Source: an uncultured Clostridia bacterium (GTDB taxonomy: Bacteria > Bacillota > Clostridia > TANB77 > CAG-508). From it: a DNA stretch of 17,926 nucleotides. The notes under the pieces were generated by a model. The model saw nothing but the letters and a program-made list of their open reading frames with translations, was not told where the DNA came from and made no database searches. The stretch lies in assembly GCA_934162625.1 (NCBI GenBank), contig CAKPJM010000028.1, forward strand, positions 1-17,926, given 5' to 3'. The position numbers were made by a program, and so were the translations under genes. Of the stretch, positions 1 to 6,381 are shown piece by piece (within the stretch, counting starts at the first letter, position 1; every line of letters begins with the position of its first letter).

Positions 1-2
1 AT

Positions 3-90
3 AAATTGGAATTTGGACGAATGGGGACAGACCCCTTTTGTTTGATTTCGAACAAAAGGGGTCTGTCCCCATTCGTTCAAATTCCAATTT
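3..90. repeat. Long near-perfect hairpin (palindromic repeat R0)
   Basis: Positions 3-42 and 51-90 are complementary over 40 bp with a single G/T (wobble) position, closed by an 8-base loop at 43-50. The central part has a GGGGACAGACCCC core followed by TTTTGTT. This resembles the GGGACAGTCCCT plus TTTTGTT plan of the four other palindromes in the window, so I treat it as a diverged member of the same family. It begins 21 bases beyond the spoVAC stop codon and could help end or protect that transcript. No T-run follows it before the window edge, so a standard intrinsic terminator is not supported. Confidence 0.85.
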
Positions 91-111
91 GTTTAATTTA
101 ATAAAATTTAC

Positions 112-576
112 TTATACTAGTGTTATAGATTGTGTGTTGAAAATCAAATAAATAATTCCAACTAATATAGAAGAAGAAATCCCATAAACTAGTACGGGAC
201 CGGCAACTGTAAACATTTTAGCACCTACACCCATAACATAACCTTCTGATTTATATTCCATAGCTGGTGACACTATAGAATTTGCAAAACCTGTAATAGG
301 GACAAGAGAACCAGCTCCAGCAAATTTACCTATTTTATTAAATAAGTTAAGTGCTGTAAGAAAGGCACTTAAAAATATTAAAATTATAGATGTTATAGTA
401 GCGCTTATTTCATTATCTAACCCCCTATACTTGCATATTTCCATTATTATTTGCCCAATACTGCAAATTAAGCCTCCAACCCAAAAGCTGTTTAGACAAT
501 TTTTCCAAATAGGAGAATTTGGGGATTTCCTATCAACATAGTCTTGATATTCTTTTTGAGTATTTATTGGTTCCAA
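112..576 (-). CDS. spoVAC: Stage V sporulation protein AC (SpoVAC)
   Basis: The product has 154 residues, is hydrophobic and carries the conserved SpoVAC core (PITGFAN, SPAMEYKSEGY and GVGAKMFTVAGP are visible). The family is known as a membrane channel component of the SpoVA complex, which moves dipicolinic acid into the forespore and releases it at germination. I place the start at a TTG (574-576), because an AAAGGAGA ribosome binding site lies about 8 bases upstream and no better start exists. The dodecin-like gene ends 16 bases upstream on the same strand, so the two are probably co-transcribed. The usual neighbours spoVAD and spoVAE are not visible and may lie beyond the left edge. This gene is the main evidence that the organism forms spores. 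Confidence 0.94.
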   Translation of the reverse strand: MEPINTQKEYQDYVDRKSPNSPIWKNCLNSFWVGGLICSIGQIIMEICKYRGLDNEISATITSIILIFLSAFLTALNLFNKIGKFAGAGSLVPITGFANSIVSPAMEYKSEGYVMGVGAKMFTVAGPVLVYGISSSILVGIIYLIFNTQSITLV

Positions 577-592
577 AAAAATCTCTCCTTTC

Positions 593-805
593 CTAATCTC
601 TAGTTAAATCAACGTTAAAAGTAAGTTCAATAGTTGAATAATACTCTATTATTTTATTTCCATCTATCTTAGCGTTTTGTTCCAAGACCTTAACGGCTGT
701 AATATAATCTATGCTTTTAGAAGCTTCTGCAATTGTTTTTGTAATGGCATCTTTCCAAGATACATTAGATATTCCTGTTAATCTTAAGTGTTTTTCAACT
801 GTCAT
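593..805 (-). CDS. Dodecin family protein
   Basis: This 70-residue protein matches the dodecin plan: an N-terminal strand, the SWKDAITKTIAEAS helix, and a C-terminal strand pair (GNKIIEYYSTIELTF). Dodecins form hollow dodecamers, and many store flavin. The region that carries the flavin-stacking Trp in haloarchaeal and bacterial dodecins reads VLEQNAKIDGNKI here and has no Trp, so flavin binding is uncertain. The start is an ATG with GGAGGT five bases upstream. It precedes spoVAC by 16 bases in a probable two-gene operon, which suggests spore-related expression. The family call is fairly secure; the ligand is unknown. Confidence 0.8.
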   Translation of the reverse strand: MTVEKHLRLTGISNVSWKDAITKTIAEASKSIDYITAVKVLEQNAKIDGNKIIEYYSTIELTFNVDLTRD

Positions 806-872
806 AAATTACCTCCATTTATTTGAATAATTTTAATCAATTCATAAAAAATAAATACAAAATTGATAATCT

Positions 873-901
873 TATATTTTCCAAGAATATAAAAAATATG
901 C
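873..901 (-). promoter_or_regulatory. Possible sigma F/G-type sporulation promoter for dodecin-spoVAC
   Basis: Read on the minus strand there is GCATA (901-897), a 14-base spacer, then GGAAAATATA (882-873). This fits the forespore sigma F/G consensus (GYATA, about 15 bases, GGnnAnAnTn) at nearly every position. It lies about 70 bases upstream of the dodecin start. The placement ahead of spoVAC makes biological sense, since spoVA genes are forespore-expressed in Bacillus. The call rests on motif matching in very AT-rich DNA, so chance is possible. Confidence 0.45.
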
Positions 902-968
902 AAAAAAAGAAGGAAAAAAACGTATATTACATTCATATTACAATTAGGTTACAAATCGTTAAAAAATA

Positions 969-996
969 TTGACTTTTTAGTATAATACTATAAAAT
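969..996 (+). promoter_or_regulatory. Candidate sigma A promoter of the pilus operon
   Basis: TTGACT (969-974) is followed after 16 bases by TAAAAT (991-996). A TATAAA three bases earlier is an alternative -10 with a short spacer. Transcription would start near 1003, leaving a leader of about 120 bases before the pilM start at 1123. It is the only good -35/-10 pair I see upstream of this long co-directional cluster. Confidence 0.5.
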
Positions 997-1122
997 AATT
1001 GTGAATAAAAAGTAGATAAACTTGAAAAAAATACTAAAATGTATAAAAAATTCAAGTATCAATATATATTAATTGCAAATTATAATTATATAAATAAAGA
1101 AAGTAAAAAAGAGGAGAAAATA

Positions 1123-2769
1123 ATGCCAAGCTGTTTAGGATTGTATATAGAAAACAATATGATTAAATATGCTAAAATTTCTAAAGATCATGATAACTTT
1201 AGAATAGATTCTTTTGGCATGAAATTTTTTGATAATATAAACGAATCAATAAAGCAAATTGTTAGTGAAACTTATAGCTATAAAACTCCTATTTGTGTTA
1301 ACATATCTGATGAAAAGTATTATTATGCTCAAATATTTAGCCTGCTTAACAAAAAATATATAGAAAAAGCTGTTTCAACGGAATTTGACTTATACTGTAA
1401 CGAAACAGGAAAAAATAGAAAAGCATTAGAATATAGAAATCTATTAGTACCAAATCTTGAAGACAAAGATAAACGTACTAGCTTATATGCCTATGCAGAC
1501 AAATCAAATATAGTAGGTAGGTTGCAACTTTTAGATTCTTACAGAGTAAGTAAAATTGTTCCTTTACCATTAAGCATAGTGAATCTTTCAAATTTTGCAG
1601 ATAAAAAGAATAGCATAATAGTAAATATAGAAAAGAATACTTCTGTTACTACAGTTGTAAATGGTCAAATACAAAGAGTAGATATAATAGAAAATGGAAT
1701 GAAAGAAGTATTGGACAGCATTATGATAAAAGAAAATTCATATGCAAAAGCATATGAAATATGTAAAAATACAACTATATATACTACTCAGGGCAGAAAC
1801 CTTCAAGTAGAAGAAAATGAATACATGGAAGATATAATGCCTTCCTTATATAAGATTATAGAAAAACTGAAAGAAATTATTATTAACAATGAAATTGAAA
1901 TTAGCAACATATATATAACTGGACTTGCTGCAGTTATAAATAATATAGATTTATACTTTGAGGAGAATTTTCCTGATAAAAAATGTGAAATATTAACTCC
2001 ATTTTTTATAAAAAAGACAAATGTAAAATTAAATATAAAAGATTATATAGAAGTTAACTCAGCAATATCTTTAGCACTTCAAGGAATAGGAATAGGAAAT
2101 AAAGAAATCAATTTTAAAAGAAATAATGGCTTAGAAGAATTATCAAATTTACTAAGATTAGAAAAAGAACCTAAAAAATCAGATAATGTAAATTCTAAAA
2201 CTAAAAAGAATATAAGCAACCTAAAGAATGGAATTAATTTTGATTTAGGAGAAGCACTTGACAAAGTAGAAGTAGGCATGTTAAGAACAGCTATAACTTT
2301 GTTAATATTAATACTAATCTTTATAATATTTTCAAAAACAATAACTAACCAAATTGCTAAAAAAGAACAAGAAGCACAATCCTATATAACGTATACAGAA
2401 GATGAAATAAGCGACATAGCCGCTAATACTAGAACAGTTAAATCTAGAGCAGAACAATATAATTCATTAATTGAAAAAATAGAAGAAGCTAGCGAAAAAC
2501 TTACTCAAAGTTATGCAAGGAAAAATGTACTTCCAAACTTTTTAACAGAAATAATGTTTAATATACCAAAAGAAGTACAGCTATTGTCAATAAAAAATCC
2601 ATCTGGAAAAACAATAAAAATAGAAGCTCAAGCAGAAGAATATGAGCAACTTGGATATTTTATTGCTAAAATAAAAAATGAAGGAATATTAACAGATGTA
2701 ACATCAAGCTCAGGAACAAAAAAAGATGAATTAATTAAAATTACAATACAAGGAAACCTACCATATTAG
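1123..2769 (+). CDS. pilM: PilM-PilN fusion, type IV pilus inner assembly platform
   Basis: The 548-residue product joins two proteins that are normally separate. Residues 1 to about 370 resemble the actin-like cytoplasmic PilM (CLGLYIENNMIKYAKISK near the start, NIYITGLAAVI later). A membrane segment follows at about 388-405, then a coiled-coil stretch and a C-terminal PilN-like domain (VLPNFLTEIMFNIPKEVQL). In Gram-negative systems PilM binds the PilN tail, and PilN pairs with PilO, linking the cytoplasmic motor to the envelope. The phosphate-binding glycines usual in PilM are poorly preserved, so ATP binding is doubtful. I start at ATG 1123, which follows GAGGAG; an upstream in-frame ATG at 1039 lacks such a site. 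It is first in the operon, and pilO follows after about 40 bases. Confidence 0.8.
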   Translation: MPSCLGLYIENNMIKYAKISKDHDNFRIDSFGMKFFDNINESIKQIVSETYSYKTPICVNISDEKYYYAQIFSLLNKKYIEKAVSTEFDLYCNETGKNRKALEYRNLLVPNLEDKDKRTSLYAYADKSNIVGRLQLLDSYRVSKIVPLPLSIVNLSNFADKKNSIIVNIEKNTSVTTVVNGQIQRVDIIENGMKEVLDSIMIKENSYAKAYEICKNTTIYTTQGRNLQVEENEYMEDIMPSLYKIIEKLKEIIINNEIEISNIYITGLAAVINNIDLYFEENFPDKKCEILTPFFIKKTNVKLNIKDYIEVNSAISLALQGIGIGNKEINFKRNNGLEELSNLLRLEKEPKKSDNVNSKTKKNISNLKNGINFDLGEALDKVEVGMLRTAITLLILILIFIIFSKTITNQIAKKEQEAQSYITYTEDEISDIAANTRTVKSRAEQYNSLIEKIEEASEKLTQSYARKNVLPNFLTEIMFNIPKEVQLLSIKNPSGKTIKIEAQAEEYEQLGYFIAKIKNEGILTDVTSSSGTKKDELIKITIQGNLPY

Positions 2770-2808
2770 TTAAAATATTGTGTGTATAGAGAATTAAAGG
2801 AGAATAAC

Positions 2809-3658
2809 GTGAAAAAAATTTTAATGTCAGCCTTAATTGTATTATTGCTAATTTTAAGTTACTTTTTGATTTGGCAAGGAATTAATATGTTTAACATTAA
2901 AAGCATTAAAGAAATAAAATATGCCAGTCAAAAATTAGATGAAGACCTAAACAATGCTAAAGAATTGGATGCACAGACATATCCCAATAAATATCAAGAG
3001 TTAGAAGATGCAATAAGTGAACTTAAAAAAAGCAAACAAGAATATGAAAATAAAAGCAAATATGCTACTGAAGACGTAAAAATTGGAGCAGTTGAAGTAA
3101 AAACTTATAAAATTCATTATTTATGGACTGTGTTAGGAAATTATAGAAAAGAAGACAACCTAAAATCTTTAAACTTAGACTTAAAGACAACTCGGTTCAT
3201 CAGACGTATATGATTTGCAATTTACAATAGTAGGTGATTATATTAGCATTACGGACTTTATATACGATATAGAAGATGATGAACAATTAAATTTTGAAAT
3301 TAAAAATTTATCAATACAACCATATACGACTACAACAACAAAAACAACTACTGTAATTGATGGAAGTTCAACAAGTAGTCAAACAGAAAAAACAAGTCCA
3401 TTTAAAAAAATTACAGAAATAACTAGTTCAGCTTCATCAAAAGCAACAAATTCTTCTAGTAATACAAATAAAGAAAATAGTAACAATACTATAAACAATA
3501 CCACTACAAACACTACAAATAGCAATACAACAAATAATACAAACAATAGCACAAAGAATAGCACAAATAGCAACACAAATAACAAAACTGTTATATATGA
3601 TCCAGAATGGGTAGAGGTTACATTTAAAGTAGAAAACATTGGTGTAACATTAGACTAA
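2809..3658 (+). CDS. pilO: PilO-like type IV pilus protein, requires +1 frameshift at 3193
   Basis: The start is GTG 2809, preceded by AAAGGAG. The product has a short cytoplasmic tail, a membrane segment (about residues 4-24), a coiled-coil stretch (about 30-85), and a PilO-like ferredoxin-fold region. Zero-frame translation ends at 3211-3213, five codons after an in-frame CGG. Skipping one C (ACT, C, GGT) restores the sequence at Gly129 and carries on to 3658, giving about 282 residues with the strand pattern DLQFTIVGDY ISITDFIYDI typical of PilO. An insert of about 85 residues rich in Thr, Asn and Ser (about 167-255) interrupts the end of the domain before the final strand EWVEVTFKV. PilO pairs with PilN in the pilus alignment complex. 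The family call comes from topology and operon position more than from strong identity. Confidence 0.72.
3193..3196 (+). other. +1 frameshift site ACT-C-GGT in pilO
   Basis: In-frame codons read ACA ACT CGG TTC and then stop after five codons. Dropping the C gives ACT GGT TCA TCA and an open frame to 3658. CGG is in frame (3193 is 384 bases from the GTG). This is the least certain of the four sites, because the local protein sequence is not a well-known motif. The downstream frame is nevertheless clearly coding and has no start of its own with a ribosome binding site. Confidence 0.75.
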
Positions 3659-3674
3659 AACTAAGGAGGTATTT

Positions 3675-4082
3675 ATGATAAAAACTATTGCAAAAGAAGC
3701 GGGAATTGTTATATTATTATTAATAGCTATAGTACTAATTCTTGGAATAGTATTTTATGATTATATTCCAAAGAATAAAACTATACCAATAAAAAGACAA
3801 GCTTACGAATTCCCACAAGATATAAAATCGGAATTAAAAGAAAATTTAGATGAAACACAAAACATAGTAAAAACTCATTATATAGATGAAACAGATTTAA
3901 GTGCATATGAGTCAAAAAAAGATTATAATAAAGGAAAACCAAATCCTTTCGGTGACTCTAGTACAAAAACAAATACAGAATCAAATAATAACAATACAAA
4001 TAATAACAATACAAATTCTAATAACAACGTGGCAAATGCAGAAAATAAAGAGGTTTATTATAATAAACCTGGTAAATTTTGA
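3675..4082 (+). CDS. Small membrane-anchored protein of the pilus operon (PilP-like position)
   Basis: This 135-residue protein has one N-terminal membrane segment (about residues 9-30), a soluble part ending in a GKPNPFGD stretch, and an Asn/Thr-rich tail (about 98-120). I do not recognise a firm family. It sits directly after pilO, where Gram-negative operons carry pilP, and the NPF near the end of the ordered part recalls a motif seen in PilP-type proteins, but the similarity is slight and it has no lipoprotein cysteine. AAGGAGG lies just before its ATG, and it starts 16 bases after pilO stops. A structural role linking the PilM-N-O platform to the cell wall is a guess from context. Confidence 0.6.
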   Translation: MIKTIAKEAGIVILLLIAIVLILGIVFYDYIPKNKTIPIKRQAYEFPQDIKSELKENLDETQNIVKTHYIDETDLSAYESKKDYNKGKPNPFGDSSTKTNTESNNNNTNNNNTNSNNNVANAENKEVYYNKPGKF

Positions 4083-4104
4083 TATTATTTATTTTAAATA
4101 ATAT
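4082..4104. repeat. AT-only hairpin ahead of the prepilin gene
   Basis: Positions 82-91 and 95-104 of this hundred form a 10-bp A/T stem with a three-base loop, immediately after the stop of the PilP-like gene and 30 bases before the prepilin start. It might mark an RNA processing or stability boundary for the prepilin message, but A/T-only hairpins are expected by chance in such DNA. Confidence 0.35.
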
Positions 4105-4133
4105 ATATACTATTTATAAAAGGAGGGAAACAA

Positions 4134-4364
4134 ATGATGAAAGGACAAAAAGGTATAACATTAGTTGCTTTAGTTATTACAATTATAGTAATGTTAATAT
4201 TAGTAGGTGTTAGTATAACAGTTGCTTTAAATGGAGGACTATTTACTACTGCTAAAGATGCTGCTAATAACACAAGAGAAGCTATAAACGGTGAATTGAC
4301 TCTATCTAATGGAACAGTTTCAGTTGATGGAAATCCAGTAGAAATTAATAGCTATGCTCAATAA
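4134..4364 (+). CDS. Type IV prepilin-like protein, very short
   Basis: The 76-residue product starts MMKGQKG, followed by the hydrophobic ITLVALVITIIVMLILVGV, a class III signal peptide with predicted cleavage after Gly7. Mature position +5, normally Glu in major pilins, is Ala. This is common in the short clostridial prepilin-type proteins with a KGITL-ALVITII start. The mature part is only about 69 residues, with a soluble tail of roughly 45 residues. An AAAGGAGGG site precedes ATG 4134. It is probably a pilus subunit or pseudopilin made with the pilus operon. The truncated gene at the right edge of the window encodes a close paralogue of its membrane segment (TIIVMLILVGV followed by ALNGG). 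Confidence 0.82.
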   Translation: MMKGQKGITLVALVITIIVMLILVGVSITVALNGGLFTTAKDAANNTREAINGELTLSNGTVSVDGNPVEINSYAQ

Positions 4365-4445
4365 AAAACAAATTAATAATAACAACATTGAATGGCATGT
4401 GCATTTATATGTATATGCCTAAAATGCTATAAAGGAGCAAATAAA

Positions 4446-5234
4446 TTGGAAATAATAATATATTCAGCAACATTTATAATAGGAACATTACTTGGAAGTT
4501 TTTTTTCACTTGCAATATACAGAATACCACTAAAACAAGATATAACACATAAAAGATCATATTGTCCTAACTGTAATCATAGATTAGGATTTTGGGATAT
4601 GATACCAATTTTAAGTTATATATTTTTAGGCGGAAAATGTAGATATTGCAAAGAAAAAATAAGACCAAGATATATTTGCCTAGAATTTTTTTCTGGACTT
4701 TTATTTCTATTATTTGCTCTATCTTTAAAAATAAATGTATATAGCATAAATATGCCTAAAATAATATATTTATTATTCGGAATTTTTTATATTTCTACTT
4801 TGTTTATAATAGCAGGAATTGAAAAAGAAAATCACCATATTTCTAAACCAGTATTACTATTTGGCCTAATTATTGAAGCAATATATATAATATATTTATA
4901 TATACTAAATAATAATATGTATAAATATGTGATGTATTTAATGGCTTTACTAGTAACTATACTTATAAGTATTTTTCAACAAAAGAAATTTCAAAACTAT
5001 ACATTTCAAATATTAAATTTATGTTTATATTTAGCAATTGCAACTAATGAATTTACTACAATTATTAGTATAGCACTAGCTTTATTAGCTTCTAACATAA
5101 ATCAAATAGTATACAACAAAAAATGTACTAAAATAAAAAAGAGTGATAGTGAAAATGAACTAAAAAATCCTTTAGGATTTTACATATGTTTTTCAAATAT
5201 ACTAATATTAATTATATATAATTTTATAAACTAG
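4446..5234 (+). CDS. pilD: PilD-like prepilin peptidase homologue, catalytic aspartates not visible
   Basis: The family normally cleaves prepilin leaders and N-methylates the new N-terminus at the membrane. Here the N-terminal domain is well kept: a LGSFFSLAIYRIP start and two Cys pairs (CPNC and CRYC) flanking GFWDMIPILSYI. In the hydrophobic C-terminal part, the first catalytic Asp region reads IAGIEKENHHISKP, with Glu in place of the usual Asp, and I find no GxGD motif; the matching stretch seems to be QNYTFQILN. The protein may therefore be inactive as a protease or highly diverged. I start at TTG 4446 (262 residues), preceded by AAGGAG; an in-frame ATG at 4392 lacks a binding site. Confidence 0.82.
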   Translation: MEIIIYSATFIIGTLLGSFFSLAIYRIPLKQDITHKRSYCPNCNHRLGFWDMIPILSYIFLGGKCRYCKEKIRPRYICLEFFSGLLFLLFALSLKINVYSINMPKIIYLLFGIFYISTLFIIAGIEKENHHISKPVLLFGLIIEAIYIIYLYILNNNMYKYVMYLMALLVTILISIFQQKKFQNYTFQILNLCLYLAIATNEFTTIISIALALLASNINQIVYNKKCTKIKKSDSENELKNPLGFYICFSNILILIIYNFIN

Positions 5235-5434
5235 TATTATAAATTGAAAATTAAAAAAGCCATTTTTCACATTTGTGTAAAATTCAATTTATATACTAGG
5301 AAATTTCTCATTTCCTAGTATATAAAAAATACTATAATCGCTATTGCCTTTGAGATTCCTGCATTTCATTCGGAAACTCAAATCGGCGAGAACAAAGGAC
5401 GACTAAAGTCGCTTTGTTCTAAGAGGAGAATGCT
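5235..5434 (+). promoter_or_regulatory. Structured leader region before the minor pilin gene
   Basis: This spacer of 200 bases holds three hairpins in a row. The first (5290-5304 with 5310-5324) is a perfect 15-bp stem with a five-base loop. A TATAAT at 5333-5338 follows, though without a good -35. The second (5349-5359 with 5372-5382) pairs 10 of 11 positions. The third (5389-5397 with 5412-5420, plus an inner CGAC/GTCG stem) ends two bases before the GAGGAG ribosome binding site at 5423-5428. It looks like a folded 5' leader. I could not match it to a c-di-GMP or other riboswitch class by eye. Confidence 0.55.
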
Positions 5435-6289
5435 ATGGAAAAAATAAAATTAAGAAGTAACTATGGATTTGCAGCTTCTGATGCATTAGTAGCAATAATT
5501 ATAATAACAATGTTTACAGGAATAATAGCAGCATTATCTTATAATATTTATTTGTCTAATGCTTCTCTAAAAAGAATGAGCAAAGCAAATAATTATATAA
5601 TAGATGTATTTGAATATTCAGACAAATTATATTATGGAGAGGTAACGGAGGATAATCTATTAAAATATTTAAATGGAAAATATGATAATTCAGAAGTAAT
5701 AGCTGTAAATGATGAAAATGCAAATGTAGAAGCTCCTTTTAAAATTATAATAAAAGTGCAAAACTATAAAGAATTAGAAGGAAATGAAGAAAAGCTAGAC
5801 TTAGTAAAAGAAATTACAGCTACCGTACAATATAAATTAGGAAACAGAGAACAAACTATTACAATGAAAAGAAGCAAAAACAGAGAAAAAATTATAACAC
5901 CAAATAAACCAGACTTAAGCACAGTTGGCATAAGTGAGGGACAAAAGGTTTATCCTGTAAAGCAAAAGAATGGAAAATATGTTGTATGCAATGAAAATGA
6001 TTCAAATTGGTATAATTACAATAACAATATTTATCCAATAGTTGGCGTGACAAATGTAGATCTAAAAATGGGGGATACTATAGAAGATGGTATTGCTAAG
6101 TACAAATGGATTCCTAGATATGCCGTAAATGCTAATAATTCAGAGGATATAAAATATTTGTTTAGTAATACTAACATGTACTTAGAAGAACAATATGGCG
6201 AGAATAAATTAGTAAATATAGAAGGAACAGAATATAATGTGGAAAACATATTTACAAGCGACTCTACAGGTATATGGCAAGAAATTTAA
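5435..6289 (+). CDS. Minor pilin / pseudopilin with C-terminal domain
   Basis: This 284-residue protein has the class III signal NYG followed by FAASDALVAIIIITMFTGI, with predicted cleavage after Gly11 and Asp at mature position +5 in place of Glu. The membrane helix runs to about residue 34. An alpha/beta part (about 50-150) follows, then a linker and a C-terminal region with the phrase YKWIPRYAV, which I recognise from other clostridial prepilin-like surface proteins. It is likely a minor pilin that primes or caps the pilus. It is larger than the neighbouring 76-residue prepilin and has its own structured leader. GAGGAG precedes ATG 5435. Confidence 0.75.
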   Translation: MEKIKLRSNYGFAASDALVAIIIITMFTGIIAALSYNIYLSNASLKRMSKANNYIIDVFEYSDKLYYGEVTEDNLLKYLNGKYDNSEVIAVNDENANVEAPFKIIIKVQNYKELEGNEEKLDLVKEITATVQYKLGNREQTITMKRSKNREKIITPNKPDLSTVGISEGQKVYPVKQKNGKYVVCNENDSNWYNYNNNIYPIVGVTNVDLKMGDTIEDGIAKYKWIPRYAVNANNSEDIKYLFSNTNMYLEEQYGENKLVNIEGTEYNVENIFTSDSTGIWQEI

Positions 6290-6343
6290 CTGGTAATTTT
6301 ATGTAATAAGTAAAATAATATATAAAATGAAATAAAAATATAT

Positions 6344-6349
6344 TATAAT
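6344..6349 (+). promoter_or_regulatory. Weak candidate -10 element upstream of pilB
   Basis: TATAAT lies 33 bases before the pilB start. The matching -35 position reads TATAAA, which is poor. It may provide an internal promoter in the operon, but such hexamers are common in DNA of this composition. Confidence 0.2.
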
Positions 6350-6381
6350 GAAATATATACACAAAAAAGGAGGAAGACCAT

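Larger units (their letters stand above)
806..1122. other. Divergent intergenic region (about 317 bases)
   Basis: This AT-rich spacer separates the divergent dodecin-spoVAC and pilus operons. I see a candidate sporulation promoter on the minus strand and a candidate housekeeping promoter on the plus strand, both listed separately. The stretch 1039-1122 stays open in frame with pilM, but the better start is at 1123. I see no RNA gene or repeat here. Confidence 0.6.

Noticed and set aside
3..90. Left-edge hairpin as a simple intrinsic terminator of spoVAC
   Set aside because: The stem is much longer than usual and no T-run follows on the minus strand within the window; the similarity to the repeat family fits better.
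3379..3639. Minus-strand open frame opposite the pilO insert
   Set aside because: It is the complement of a Thr/Asn repeat tract, giving only Val/Leu/Phe runs; it has no ribosome binding site and no recognisable features.
5341..5420. A c-di-GMP-I or c-di-GMP-II riboswitch before the minor pilin
   Set aside because: The hairpins are clear, but I cannot find the conserved ligand-binding segments of either class by eye.
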